Source: an uncultured Psychroserpens sp. (GTDB lineage Bacteria; Bacteroidota; Bacteroidia; Flavobacteriales; Flavobacteriaceae). From it: a stretch of 64,000 nucleotides of DNA. The notes under the pieces are model-generated. The model searched no databases, had not been told where the DNA came from, and saw nothing but the letters and a program-made list of their open reading frames with translations. A program made the translations under genes and the position numbers. Below are positions 1-7,959 of the stretch, piece after piece. How positions within the stretch are numbered: the stretch's first letter is position 1; every line of letters begins with the position of its first letter. The DNA lies in NCBI GenBank assembly GCA_947489585.1, contig CANLEE010000012.1, positions 91,708 to 155,707 of the forward strand. The letters are read 5' to 3'.

Positions 1-594
1 ACAGAATTAGAACTCAACCATGATTATTTATGGCGACACTATATTGCGCTTCCTGCTCGTGGAAAGTTTAGTGTTTTTAATAGGACACATTATGAAAACG
101 TATTAGTGACACGTGTACACCCTGGTTATATTTTAGGCGAAAATTTGCCAGATGTAAATTCTATTGATGATGTAAATGACGCTTTTTGGGATAAACGTTT
201 TGATCAAATCAACGATTTTGAAAAGCATATCGCGCAAAATGGCACTATCATCTTTAAGTTTTTCTTGCATTTATCTAAAGATGAACAAAAAAACAGATTA
301 CTTAGACGTTTGCGTAAAGCAGAAAAAAATTGGAAATTTTCACCTGGAGATTTAAAAGAACGAAAGCTTTGGGATACATATCAAGATTGTTATGAAGACG
401 CGATAAATAGAACATCTAAAGCTCATGCACCTTGGTATACAATTCCTGCAGACGATAAGCCTACTGCACGTTATATTGTAGCTCGTATTTTATATGATGC
501 ACTTATACAATACAAAGATATTGTTGAGCCAGAATTGGAAGATGAGATAAAAGAGAATCTTGATGAATACATTAAGCAACTAGAGAGTGAATAG
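1..594 (+). CDS. Polyphosphate kinase 2 family protein, 5'-truncated by the window edge
   Basis: The reading frame is open from base 1 to a TAG stop, giving about 197 C-terminal residues. The start lies before the window. The motif FNRTHYENVLVTRVHPG followed later by RRLRKAEKNWKF and HAPWYTIPADDKPTAR is the C-terminal part of PPK2-type polyphosphate kinases, cytoplasmic P-loop enzymes that move phosphate between polyphosphate and nucleotides. Whether this member favours NDP or NMP cannot be decided because the Walker A part is missing. The extreme C-terminus is acidic. The family assignment is firm; subclass is open. Confidence 0.85.
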   Translation, partial: TELELNHDYLWRHYIALPARGKFSVFNRTHYENVLVTRVHPGYILGENLPDVNSIDDVNDAFWDKRFDQINDFEKHIAQNGTIIFKFFLHLSKDEQKNRLLRRLRKAEKNWKFSPGDLKERKLWDTYQDCYEDAINRTSKAHAPWYTIPADDKPTARYIVARILYDALIQYKDIVEPELEDEIKENLDEYIKQLESE

Positions 595-671
595 TCTGTT
601 TTTTTAAGATTTATTTTTAATTCTTAAATATTTAAAATAGTATCTTTAGGCTTCATGAAAAATACCATCAT

Positions 672-2075
672 ATGAAGCGATTTCTTATTATTTTATTCTG
701 TTTTATTGCATTTCAAGTTTCAGCACAAACCGATGCTGAAAACCTCAAAAAAATCTACACAAATTCATTGACTAACGGTATGAGTTATCAATGGTTAGAC
801 CATCTGTCCAATCAAATTGGAGGCCGATTATCTGGATCTTTAAATGCCGAAAAGGCAGTTCAATATACCAAAGAAGAGTTTGAAAAACTAGGCTTAGATA
901 AAGTTTGGCTGCAACCTGTTATGGTGCCGCGTTGGGTTAGAGGTGCTCCTGAGTTTGCTTACATTGAAACATCACCTGGAGTGACTACTAATGTTAATAT
1001 TTGTGCACTTGGTGGCTCTATTGCTACAGCAGGTGGAGGCATTAAAGCAAAATTAATTGAAGTTAAATCCTATAAAGATTTAGAAGCTTTAGGAACCGAA
1101 AAGATTAAAGGGAAAATTGTATTTATAAATAGCTCAATGCAAGCGGATTTAATTAATACGTTTGAAGCCTATGGTGGTTGTTCTTCAGAACGCTATAGTG
1201 GTGCTGCCGAAGCTGCAAAATATGGCGCAGTAGGTACAATTGTACGCTCATTAAATTTAAGGCTTGATGATTATCCTCATACGGGAAGTATGAGTTATGG
1301 AGACTTACCCAATAGTAAGCGTATTCCTTCTGCAGCAATTAGTACAAACGATGCCGAATTATTAAGTGGAATGTTAGCACTCGATAAAAACATAAATTTC
1401 TTTTTTAGCCAAAACTGTAAACAGCTTGCAGATGTTGAATCTTATAATGTGATTGGTGAAATCACAGGGAGTGAATTCCCTAATGAAATTATTGTAGTTG
1501 GAGGACATTTAGATTCTTGGGATTTAGGTGATGGTTCACATGATGATGGTGCTGGTGTTGTGCAATCCATGGATGTTCTAAGGTTGCTTAAAGAAAGTGG
1601 TATTCGTCCTAAGCGTACGATACGTGCGGTGTTATTTATGAACGAAGAAAACGGATTACGTGGTGGAAATAAATATGCAGAGGTTGCCAGGTCAAAAAGA
1701 GAAAAACATGTATTTGCGCTCGAAAGTGATTCTGGTGGATTTACACCTAGAGGCTTTAGTTTTCAATGTAGCGAAGCCATGCTTACAAAAATTCAAAGTT
1801 GGAGGCCGTTATTTAAGCCATATTTAATCCATTTTTTTGAAGAAGGTTACAGTGGAGCTGATATTGGCCCACTAAAAGATGATAATATTGTTCTTGCTGG
1901 TTTACGCCCAGACTCCCAACGTTATTTTGATCATCATCACGCAGCAAATGATACGTTTGAGCATGTGAATAAGCGTGAACTAGAATTGGGAGCAGCATCT
2001 ATGACTGCTTTGATATATCTAATGGATAAATATGGAACTCAGACGATTTCTAACACAAAAGAACTAAGAGATTAA
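672..2075 (+). CDS. Secreted M28-family metallopeptidase (carboxypeptidase Q-like)
   Basis: The 467-residue protein begins with a signal peptide ending in VSAQ, so it is exported to the periplasm or beyond. Family M28 zinc residues can be seen: H279 in GGHLDSWD, D291 in SHDDGAG, the pair E325/E326 in MNEENG (general base and zinc ligand), D353 in ESDSGG and the His cluster 421-423 before NDTF. A protease-associated-type insert occupies roughly residues 110-240. Members are di-zinc amino- or dipeptidases. Length is normal for carboxypeptidase Q-like proteins. It is followed after 43 bases by a DinB-like gene on the same strand. Substrate is not predictable. Confidence 0.88.
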   Translation: MKRFLIILFCFIAFQVSAQTDAENLKKIYTNSLTNGMSYQWLDHLSNQIGGRLSGSLNAEKAVQYTKEEFEKLGLDKVWLQPVMVPRWVRGAPEFAYIETSPGVTTNVNICALGGSIATAGGGIKAKLIEVKSYKDLEALGTEKIKGKIVFINSSMQADLINTFEAYGGCSSERYSGAAEAAKYGAVGTIVRSLNLRLDDYPHTGSMSYGDLPNSKRIPSAAISTNDAELLSGMLALDKNINFFFSQNCKQLADVESYNVIGEITGSEFPNEIIVVGGHLDSWDLGDGSHDDGAGVVQSMDVLRLLKESGIRPKRTIRAVLFMNEENGLRGGNKYAEVARSKREKHVFALESDSGGFTPRGFSFQCSEAMLTKIQSWRPLFKPYLIHFFEEGYSGADIGPLKDDNIVLAGLRPDSQRYFDHHHAANDTFEHVNKRELELGAASMTALIYLMDKYGTQTISNTKELRD

Positions 2076-2118
2076 TCTACAATTTAGCGTTAAGCTAGTT
2101 GTATTAAACAGATTTAAA

Positions 2119-2700
2119 ATGAAACACACACTATTTATTATTGCTTTAATGGTATCTTCAATTGGGTTTGCTCAAGCTAATCCTGATGTAGAACAACTTC
2201 CATATTATGAAGTCCCTGAATATTCTGAAACGTTCACAGCTGGAACTGTAGCTGCTAGAATGGTAGACGGTTTAGGTTTTCGCTATTATTGGTCAAGTGA
2301 AGGACTTACTGAAAAAGATTTAGACTATAGACCTAGTGAAGGTGCACGTTCTTCTGGAGAGACGATAAATCATATATTAAGTTTATCATATGTTATTCTG
2401 AATTCCACTTTGAATAAAAGTAACGAGAAAGTGGATATGTCTAAAATGAGTTATACCGACAAGCGTAAGCAAACCTTAATCAATTTGAAAACTGCGGCAG
2501 AAATTTTGAGAAAGAGTGACGATATTTCGCAACACAAAATCATTTTTGATAAGAATGAATTTCCATTTTGGAATCAAATTAATGGGCCAATAGCCGATGC
2601 AATTTGGCACAGCGGACAGTTAGCAACTTTTAGACGATCTTCTGGAAATCCAATTAGCTCAAATATTAGTTTTTTAAGAGGTAAGGTAAAGAAACCTTAA
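2119..2700 (+). CDS. Exported DinB-like (four-helix bundle) protein
   Basis: This 193-residue protein has a signal peptide ending in GFAQ. The mature part resembles the DinB/YfiT four-helix bundle: a histidine in ETINHILSLS and the C-terminal IWHSGQLATFRR, where the family places metal-binding histidines. DinB-fold proteins are usually cytoplasmic metal-dependent transferases or of unknown role; an exported version is common in Flavobacteriia. The stop overlaps the next start by one base (TAATG), so the two genes are probably translationally coupled. No specific function is claimed. Confidence 0.65.
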   Translation: MKHTLFIIALMVSSIGFAQANPDVEQLPYYEVPEYSETFTAGTVAARMVDGLGFRYYWSSEGLTEKDLDYRPSEGARSSGETINHILSLSYVILNSTLNKSNEKVDMSKMSYTDKRKQTLINLKTAAEILRKSDDISQHKIIFDKNEFPFWNQINGPIADAIWHSGQLATFRRSSGNPISSNISFLRGKVKKP

Positions 2701-3089
2701 TGAGTAAAGCGATTTTACATCAAATCCATCCTGTGCTTCCAGTTAGAAATGTTGCTGAAGCGATTGATTATTATATTGAAAAATTAGGTTTTGAACTTGC
2801 CTTTAAAGACGATAATGACAATCCTAGTTATGGAGGTGTTGTTAGAGATAATATTGAAATTCATCTACAATGGCATGATGAAAGTGATTGGACAGAAGGC
2901 ATGGATAGTGTGTTATTGAGAATCTATGTTGAAGATGTTGATACGCTTTTTGAAGAGTATAAAACCCAGTTGGTTTTTCATGAGAATACGGCTTTAAGAA
3001 ATACGACTTGGGGAACTCGAGAGTTTGGATTTTATGATAAAAATAAGAATGGATTAGTTTTTTATAAGAATTTTCGCTCTTCGGAATGA
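2700..3089 (+). CDS. VOC-superfamily (glyoxalase/bleomycin-resistance-like) protein
   Basis: A 129-residue cytoplasmic protein with one vicinal oxygen chelate module: the typical opening HPVLPVRNVAEAIDYYIEKLGFE, a central histidine in NIEIHLQWH and the closing FGFYDKNKNGLVFYK. The pattern resembles bleomycin-binding or glyoxalase-like proteins, which act as dimers on small molecules, sometimes with a metal. It starts on the last base of the preceding stop codon. The ligand is unknown. Confidence 0.8.
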   Translation: MSKAILHQIHPVLPVRNVAEAIDYYIEKLGFELAFKDDNDNPSYGGVVRDNIEIHLQWHDESDWTEGMDSVLLRIYVEDVDTLFEEYKTQLVFHENTALRNTTWGTREFGFYDKNKNGLVFYKNFRSSE

Positions 3090-3184
3090 TTTTTGATGCA
3101 TTATAAATAGGTTTTTAACACTATTCATGAGAATAATCAATTCATGATGTATGGTTAAAAAATCACTAACCAATCTTTATATTT

Positions 3185-5566
3185 ATGAAAGTAAAAGCAT
3201 ACTTACTATTCTGTATTTTCAGTTTGTTATTTTTTTCAAATATCTCTTCTCAAGAAACAGATTTAATAAGTGCTTATGAAGACTATGCAGAAATGGAACG
3301 CGAAGTCGTCTATTTGCATTTAAATAAGTCTACATATATTAAAGGCGAATCTATTGGTTTAAAAGCGTATGTATTAGATAAGGCAAGAAAACGCTTATCC
3401 ACTGAGACCTCAAATTTATACTGTACTATAAGTGATTCTGAAAATACGATTATCAAGAAAAAATTGATCATGGTCAATAATGGAATTGCTATTAATGATT
3501 TTACTATAGATAGCCTGTTTACCTCTGGCGAATATAAAATTACTGCTTATACCAATTGGATGAAGAACTTTGAAGAGAAAAACTTTTTCTCTCAAAAAAT
3601 TCGAATCATCGATCCAGAATTTGAAAAAGAAATCAAACAACTAAAAACGACAACAGATATTGACGCACAGTTTTTACCTGAAGGAGGTCATTTAGTTACC
3701 AATGTAGAAACCATTGTTGGTACCATTGTAAAGGATGTGTATGGTTTTGGAATCCCAAACCTTGAATGTAGTGTTATTGATTCAAAAGAGAATGAAGTAA
3801 CCGCATTTAAATTAAATCAATTTGGTCTTGGTCGGTTTCGTATAACACCTCAAGCAAATGAAAGCTATAAGGTTAAAATGAAGGTGGATGAGAAAGACTA
3901 TATGTTTGATATTAATACTCCTGAATCTCAAGGTCTAGGATTGAATGTTAGCAAACAAAAGGACAAAACATTTATTACAGTAAAAACCAATAGCGCCACT
4001 TTAAGTGATTTACAGAATAAAGTATATACTATAGCTATTCATAATGGTAATCAATTAAAAGAAATTAACTTTCGATTTAATGAAGATTTAGAAATTGTAA
4101 AAGCAATTTCTAATACTGATTTGTTTTCAGGTATTAATATTATTACAGTATTTGACTCAAATAATGCGCCAATATTAGAGCGTCAGATTTTTAATTATGA
4201 TGGTTTAAATTTTAAGACTTCAGAAGAAGCTCAAGTTCAAAAGAAAGGGGATTCATTGCTAGTGTCTATTCCTTTTAAAGATATTGATGCTAAAATGTTT
4301 AATAATTTTAGCGTTTCTGTCTTGCCTTATGAAACTAGAGCCTATAATCATCATGAGAATATTTCTTCATCAACTTTATTACAACCTTATGTTAGAGGGT
4401 ATATTGAAAACTCAAACTATTATTTTAAGTCGATAACCCCAAGGAAACAATACGAATTAGATAATTTATTGTTAACTCAAGGCTGGAGTAGTTACGATTG
4501 GAATACGATTTTTAATAATCCGCCAGATTATGATTATGATTTTGAAAATGGAATTAGTTTTAAAGCCAATTTTGCTAATAAGAATTTTGAACAACTTTTA
4601 ATCTATCCAACACGAAATAGTCCGATAGAAATTATAGACTTAAAACCTGAAGATATGGCTTTTGAGAAGCAAGGGGTTTTCCCAATTTCAGAAGAAAAGA
4701 TAGAAATAGGAGCTATAGACAAAAAAGGAAAACCAATCATGCCGTATATCTCATTAGAGTTTAGTCCGATGGAGATACCAGAATTTTCATTAATTACTGA
4801 TTATGTGACTCTTAGGTCAAGAGAGGTGAGAAGTTCAGAAATGAGTAATTATAAAGAATTTGTTACTGGTTGGAAAAAAATAGAACAGCTAGATGAAGTT
4901 AAATTAAGCGCCAAAAGAGAGTATACTAGAATTGAAAAAATTAGAAACTCTACAGTTGGGAGAGTTGATTTTTTTGATGAAAAGAAAAAGCGCAAATACC
5001 GAACCTTTGGAAACTTTTTAAGCTCCAGAGGGTTTGTAGTTTTAGAAAACAAAGCAGGAGTTAGCGTCGTTGGTTCTGGAGCAAATGAAGAAAGCTATGA
5101 GTTTAAAATAGTTGGTGATCCAGTTATATATTTAGATGGTTTTATTTTATCTGATCATAATATCCTTAGGGATTATAGTTTAAATCAGATTGAGTATATA
5201 GAAATAAATAAATCTGGCGTAGGTAACGGAATCAGAGGTGGAGCGAGCGGTGTAATTAAAATTAAAACAAACCCATTTGCTCAATTCGAGAATCTACCCC
5301 AAAAGGAAGTCCATAAATCATTTGATATTCCTTTAAAGTTTGATGTCAGCAAGCGATTTTATATTCCTAGATATGAATCGTACTCAAGCAATTTTTTTAA
5401 AGAATATGGTATTGTTGATTGGTTTTCAAACGTAAGTACAGATCAAGTAGGTACTTTAAATCTGCAAATATTTGATAATGAAATAACGAACTTAAAATTA
5501 TATATAGAAGGCTTTTCTAATGACGGTACATTTATATCTGAAGTAAAAGACATAATAATACATTAA
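3185..5566 (+). CDS. Exported macroglobulin-like / TonB-plug protein, paralogue 1 of 5
   Basis: 793 residues with a signal peptide ending near ISSQ. The segment around residues 40-65 (HLNKSTYIKGESIGLKAYVL) matches the MG2-like opening of alpha-2-macroglobulin relatives. A second sandwich-like unit begins at the FLPEGGH motif near residue 165. A conserved LTQGWSSYDW stretch lies near residue 432. Near residues 570-700 there is a SusC/TonB-type plug pattern (VIYLDGF, then IEYIEINKSGVG and a glycine-rich loop ending in IKIKT). About 100 residues follow the plug, too few for a 22-strand barrel. First gene of a six-gene operon; 1 base separates it from paralogue 2. Function of this Bacteroidota family is not established. 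Confidence 0.82.
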   Translation: MKVKAYLLFCIFSLLFFSNISSQETDLISAYEDYAEMEREVVYLHLNKSTYIKGESIGLKAYVLDKARKRLSTETSNLYCTISDSENTIIKKKLIMVNNGIAINDFTIDSLFTSGEYKITAYTNWMKNFEEKNFFSQKIRIIDPEFEKEIKQLKTTTDIDAQFLPEGGHLVTNVETIVGTIVKDVYGFGIPNLECSVIDSKENEVTAFKLNQFGLGRFRITPQANESYKVKMKVDEKDYMFDINTPESQGLGLNVSKQKDKTFITVKTNSATLSDLQNKVYTIAIHNGNQLKEINFRFNEDLEIVKAISNTDLFSGINIITVFDSNNAPILERQIFNYDGLNFKTSEEAQVQKKGDSLLVSIPFKDIDAKMFNNFSVSVLPYETRAYNHHENISSSTLLQPYVRGYIENSNYYFKSITPRKQYELDNLLLTQGWSSYDWNTIFNNPPDYDYDFENGISFKANFANKNFEQLLIYPTRNSPIEIIDLKPEDMAFEKQGVFPISEEKIEIGAIDKKGKPIMPYISLEFSPMEIPEFSLITDYVTLRSREVRSSEMSNYKEFVTGWKKIEQLDEVKLSAKREYTRIEKIRNSTVGRVDFFDEKKKRKYRTFGNFLSSRGFVVLENKAGVSVVGSGANEESYEFKIVGDPVIYLDGFILSDHNILRDYSLNQIEYIEINKSGVGNGIRGGASGVIKIKTNPFAQFENLPQKEVHKSFDIPLKFDVSKRFYIPRYESYSSNFFKEYGIVDWFSNVSTDQVGTLNLQIFDNEITNLKLYIEGFSNDGTFISEVKDIIIH
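3485..3777 (+). repeat. Near-identical tract shared by paralogues 1 and 2, copy A
   Basis: These 293 bases match 5877-6169 with one difference (C at 3664 against T at 6056). A second shared tract of 243 identical bases runs from 3872 to 4114 and pairs with 6264-6506. Flanking parts of the two genes differ clearly, so the identity is patchy. Confidence 0.9.
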
Positions 5567-5567
5567 T

Positions 5568-7958
5568 ATGAAGTATATTAAAATTTACACTTTACTATTA
5601 TGCATTAGCAGTTTGCAAACGTTTAGCGCACAATCTTCTTATGAAGATGTGGATCTTATTTCGTCGTACGAAGATTACACAGAAATGGAGCGTGAAGTTG
5701 TTTATTTGCATTTAAACAAGTCTACATATATTAAAGGTGAATCTATTGGTTTAAAAGCTTATGTGCTAGATAAGGCAAGTAAACGCTTATCCACTGAGAC
5801 CTCAAATTTATACTGTACTATAAGCGATTCTGATAATACGATCATTAAGAAAAAATTGATGCTGGTCAATAATGGGATTGCTATTAATGATTTTACTATA
5901 GATAGCCTGTTTACCTCTGGCGAATATAAAATTACTGCTTATACCAATTGGATGAAGAACTTTGAAGAGAAAAACTTTTTCTCTCAAAAAATTCGAATCA
6001 TCGATCCAGAATTTGAAAAAGAAATCAAACAACTAAAAACGACAACAGATATTGATGCACAGTTTTTACCTGAAGGAGGTCATTTAGTTACCAATGTAGA
6101 AACCATTGTTGGTACCATTGTAAAGGATGTGTATGGTTTTGGAATCCCAAACCTTGAATGTAGTGTTATAGATTCAAAAGAGAGTGAAGTAACTACATTT
6201 AAATTAAATCAATTTGGTCTAGGTCGGTTTCATATAATACCTCAAACTAATGAAACTTATAGAGTTAAAATGAAGGTGGATGAGAAAGACTATATGTTTG
6301 ATATTAATACTCCTGAATCTCAAGGTCTAGGATTGAATGTTAGCAAACAAAAGGACAAAACATTTATTACAGTAAAAACCAATAGCGCCACTTTAAGTGA
6401 TTTACAGAATAAAGTATATACTATAGCTATTCATAATGGTAATCAATTAAAAGAAATTAACTTTCGATTTAATGAAGATTTAGAAATTGTAAAAGCAATT
6501 TCTAATGCTGATTTGTTTTCAGGTATTAATATTATTACAGTGTTTGATTCTAATAATACACCTTTATTAGAACGTTTGGTTTTTAATTATGACGGTTTAA
6601 ATTTCACAACTTCAGATGTAGCTCAAGTTCAAAAGAAAGGGGATTCATTGCTAGTATCTATTCCTTATAAAGATATAGATACTAAAATGTTTAATAATTT
6701 TAGCGTTTCTGTCTTGCCTTATGAAACTAGAGCCTATAATCATCATGAGAACATTTCTTCATCAACTTTATTACAACCTTATGTTAGAGGGTATATTGAA
6801 AACTCAAACTATTATTTTAAGTCGATAACCCCAAAGAAACAATACGAATTAGATAATTTATTATTAACTCAAGGCTGGAGTAGTTATGATTGGAATACGA
6901 TTTTTAATAATCCGCCAGATTATGATTACGATTTCGAAAATGGAATTGGCTATGTTGCTAATTTCACAAACAAAAATCAACAACAACTCATAATTTATCC
7001 GACGCTTAATAATCCTATGGAGATTGTAGAGTTAAAACCAAATGAATCAGCATTTGAGAAGCAAGGTTTTTTCCCAATTTCAGAAGAAAAAATAGAGATA
7101 GGAACCATAGATACAAAAGGTAAACCTACAAAGCCAAATATTACATTAAGATTTAGTCCGGATAAAATTCCAAACTTTGAGTTTGCTCGTGATTTCAAAA
7201 CGTTACGACCTAGAGAAATTAGATTATCTGAAATGAATAATTATAAAGACTTTAATAGCGGATGGAAAAAAATTGAGCAATTAGATGAAGTAAAATTAAC
7301 AGGTCGAAGAAAATATACTAAGGCTGAACGTATTAAAAATGCTACAGTTGGTAAAGTAACTTTCATAGATGAGAAAATCAAGCGACATTATAAAACGGTT
7401 TTAAATTTTATTGATACTAAAGGGTTTAATGCTTACATAAACCTATCTAGTATTCCGCCAACATTTGTTATTACAAATCGCACAAAGATAAGTATCAATG
7501 CAAGTCAATCTACTGTTGTGTATTTAGATGATATGGTACTACATGGTGATCATAGTATTCTTATTGGAATGCTTATGGATGATGTTGAGTATATAGAAAC
7601 CAATTCGTCAGGAGTTGGCGGAGGTATGCGTGGAGGCGGAGGGGTGATTAAAATAAAAACGAATCCTTTTAGCTCGTTTCAAAAACCAGAAAAAAAGATA
7701 GAACACAAAACATTTGATGTTCCACTGAAATTTGATGTCACCAAGCGATTTTATATTCCAAAATATACATCCTATTCAAGTGACTTTTTCAAAGAATACG
7801 GAATTGTAGATTGGTTCTCTAACGTAAGCACAGACGCAACTGGAGTTTTAAAGTTGAAAATATTTGACAATCAAGAAACAAGCCTAAAACTATATATTGA
7901 AGGCATTTCTAATGATGGTACATTCATTTCCGAAGTCAAAGAATTAAACATAAATTGA
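5568..7958 (+). CDS. Exported macroglobulin-like / TonB-plug protein, paralogue 2 of 5
   Basis: 796 residues, signal peptide ending in TFSAQ, and the same order of parts as paralogue 1: MG2-like opening, FLPEGGH unit, LTQGWSSYDW, then the plug pattern (VVYLDDM near residue 652, VEYIETNSSGVG, glycine loop, IKIKT). The N-terminal two thirds are almost identical to paralogue 1 in protein and, in long tracts, in DNA. The C-terminal third has diverged, above all in the segment just before the VVYLD strand. It starts 1 base after paralogue 1 and ends 1 base before paralogue 3, so all are probably on one transcript. Confidence 0.82.
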   Translation: MKYIKIYTLLLCISSLQTFSAQSSYEDVDLISSYEDYTEMEREVVYLHLNKSTYIKGESIGLKAYVLDKASKRLSTETSNLYCTISDSDNTIIKKKLMLVNNGIAINDFTIDSLFTSGEYKITAYTNWMKNFEEKNFFSQKIRIIDPEFEKEIKQLKTTTDIDAQFLPEGGHLVTNVETIVGTIVKDVYGFGIPNLECSVIDSKESEVTTFKLNQFGLGRFHIIPQTNETYRVKMKVDEKDYMFDINTPESQGLGLNVSKQKDKTFITVKTNSATLSDLQNKVYTIAIHNGNQLKEINFRFNEDLEIVKAISNADLFSGINIITVFDSNNTPLLERLVFNYDGLNFTTSDVAQVQKKGDSLLVSIPYKDIDTKMFNNFSVSVLPYETRAYNHHENISSSTLLQPYVRGYIENSNYYFKSITPKKQYELDNLLLTQGWSSYDWNTIFNNPPDYDYDFENGIGYVANFTNKNQQQLIIYPTLNNPMEIVELKPNESAFEKQGFFPISEEKIEIGTIDTKGKPTKPNITLRFSPDKIPNFEFARDFKTLRPREIRLSEMNNYKDFNSGWKKIEQLDEVKLTGRRKYTKAERIKNATVGKVTFIDEKIKRHYKTVLNFIDTKGFNAYINLSSIPPTFVITNRTKISINASQSTVVYLDDMVLHGDHSILIGMLMDDVEYIETNSSGVGGGMRGGGGVIKIKTNPFSSFQKPEKKIEHKTFDVPLKFDVTKRFYIPKYTSYSSDFFKEYGIVDWFSNVSTDATGVLKLKIFDNQETSLKLYIEGISNDGTFISEVKELNIN
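5877..6169 (+). repeat. Near-identical tract shared by paralogues 1 and 2, copy B
   Basis: Partner of 3485-3777, offset by 2392 bases with no insertion or deletion and a single mismatch. Silent positions are conserved too, which selection on protein alone would not require. Confidence 0.9.
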
Positions 7959-7959
7959 T

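Noticed and set aside
3123..3147. Direct repeat ATTCATGA (3123-3130 and 3140-3147) as an operator before the paralogue operon
   Set aside because: Eight bases in AT-rich DNA are likely by chance; no further copy supports it.
4849..5052. Antisense reading frames inside the paralogue genes
   Set aside because: They are shadows of the long genes, without signals or family resemblance.
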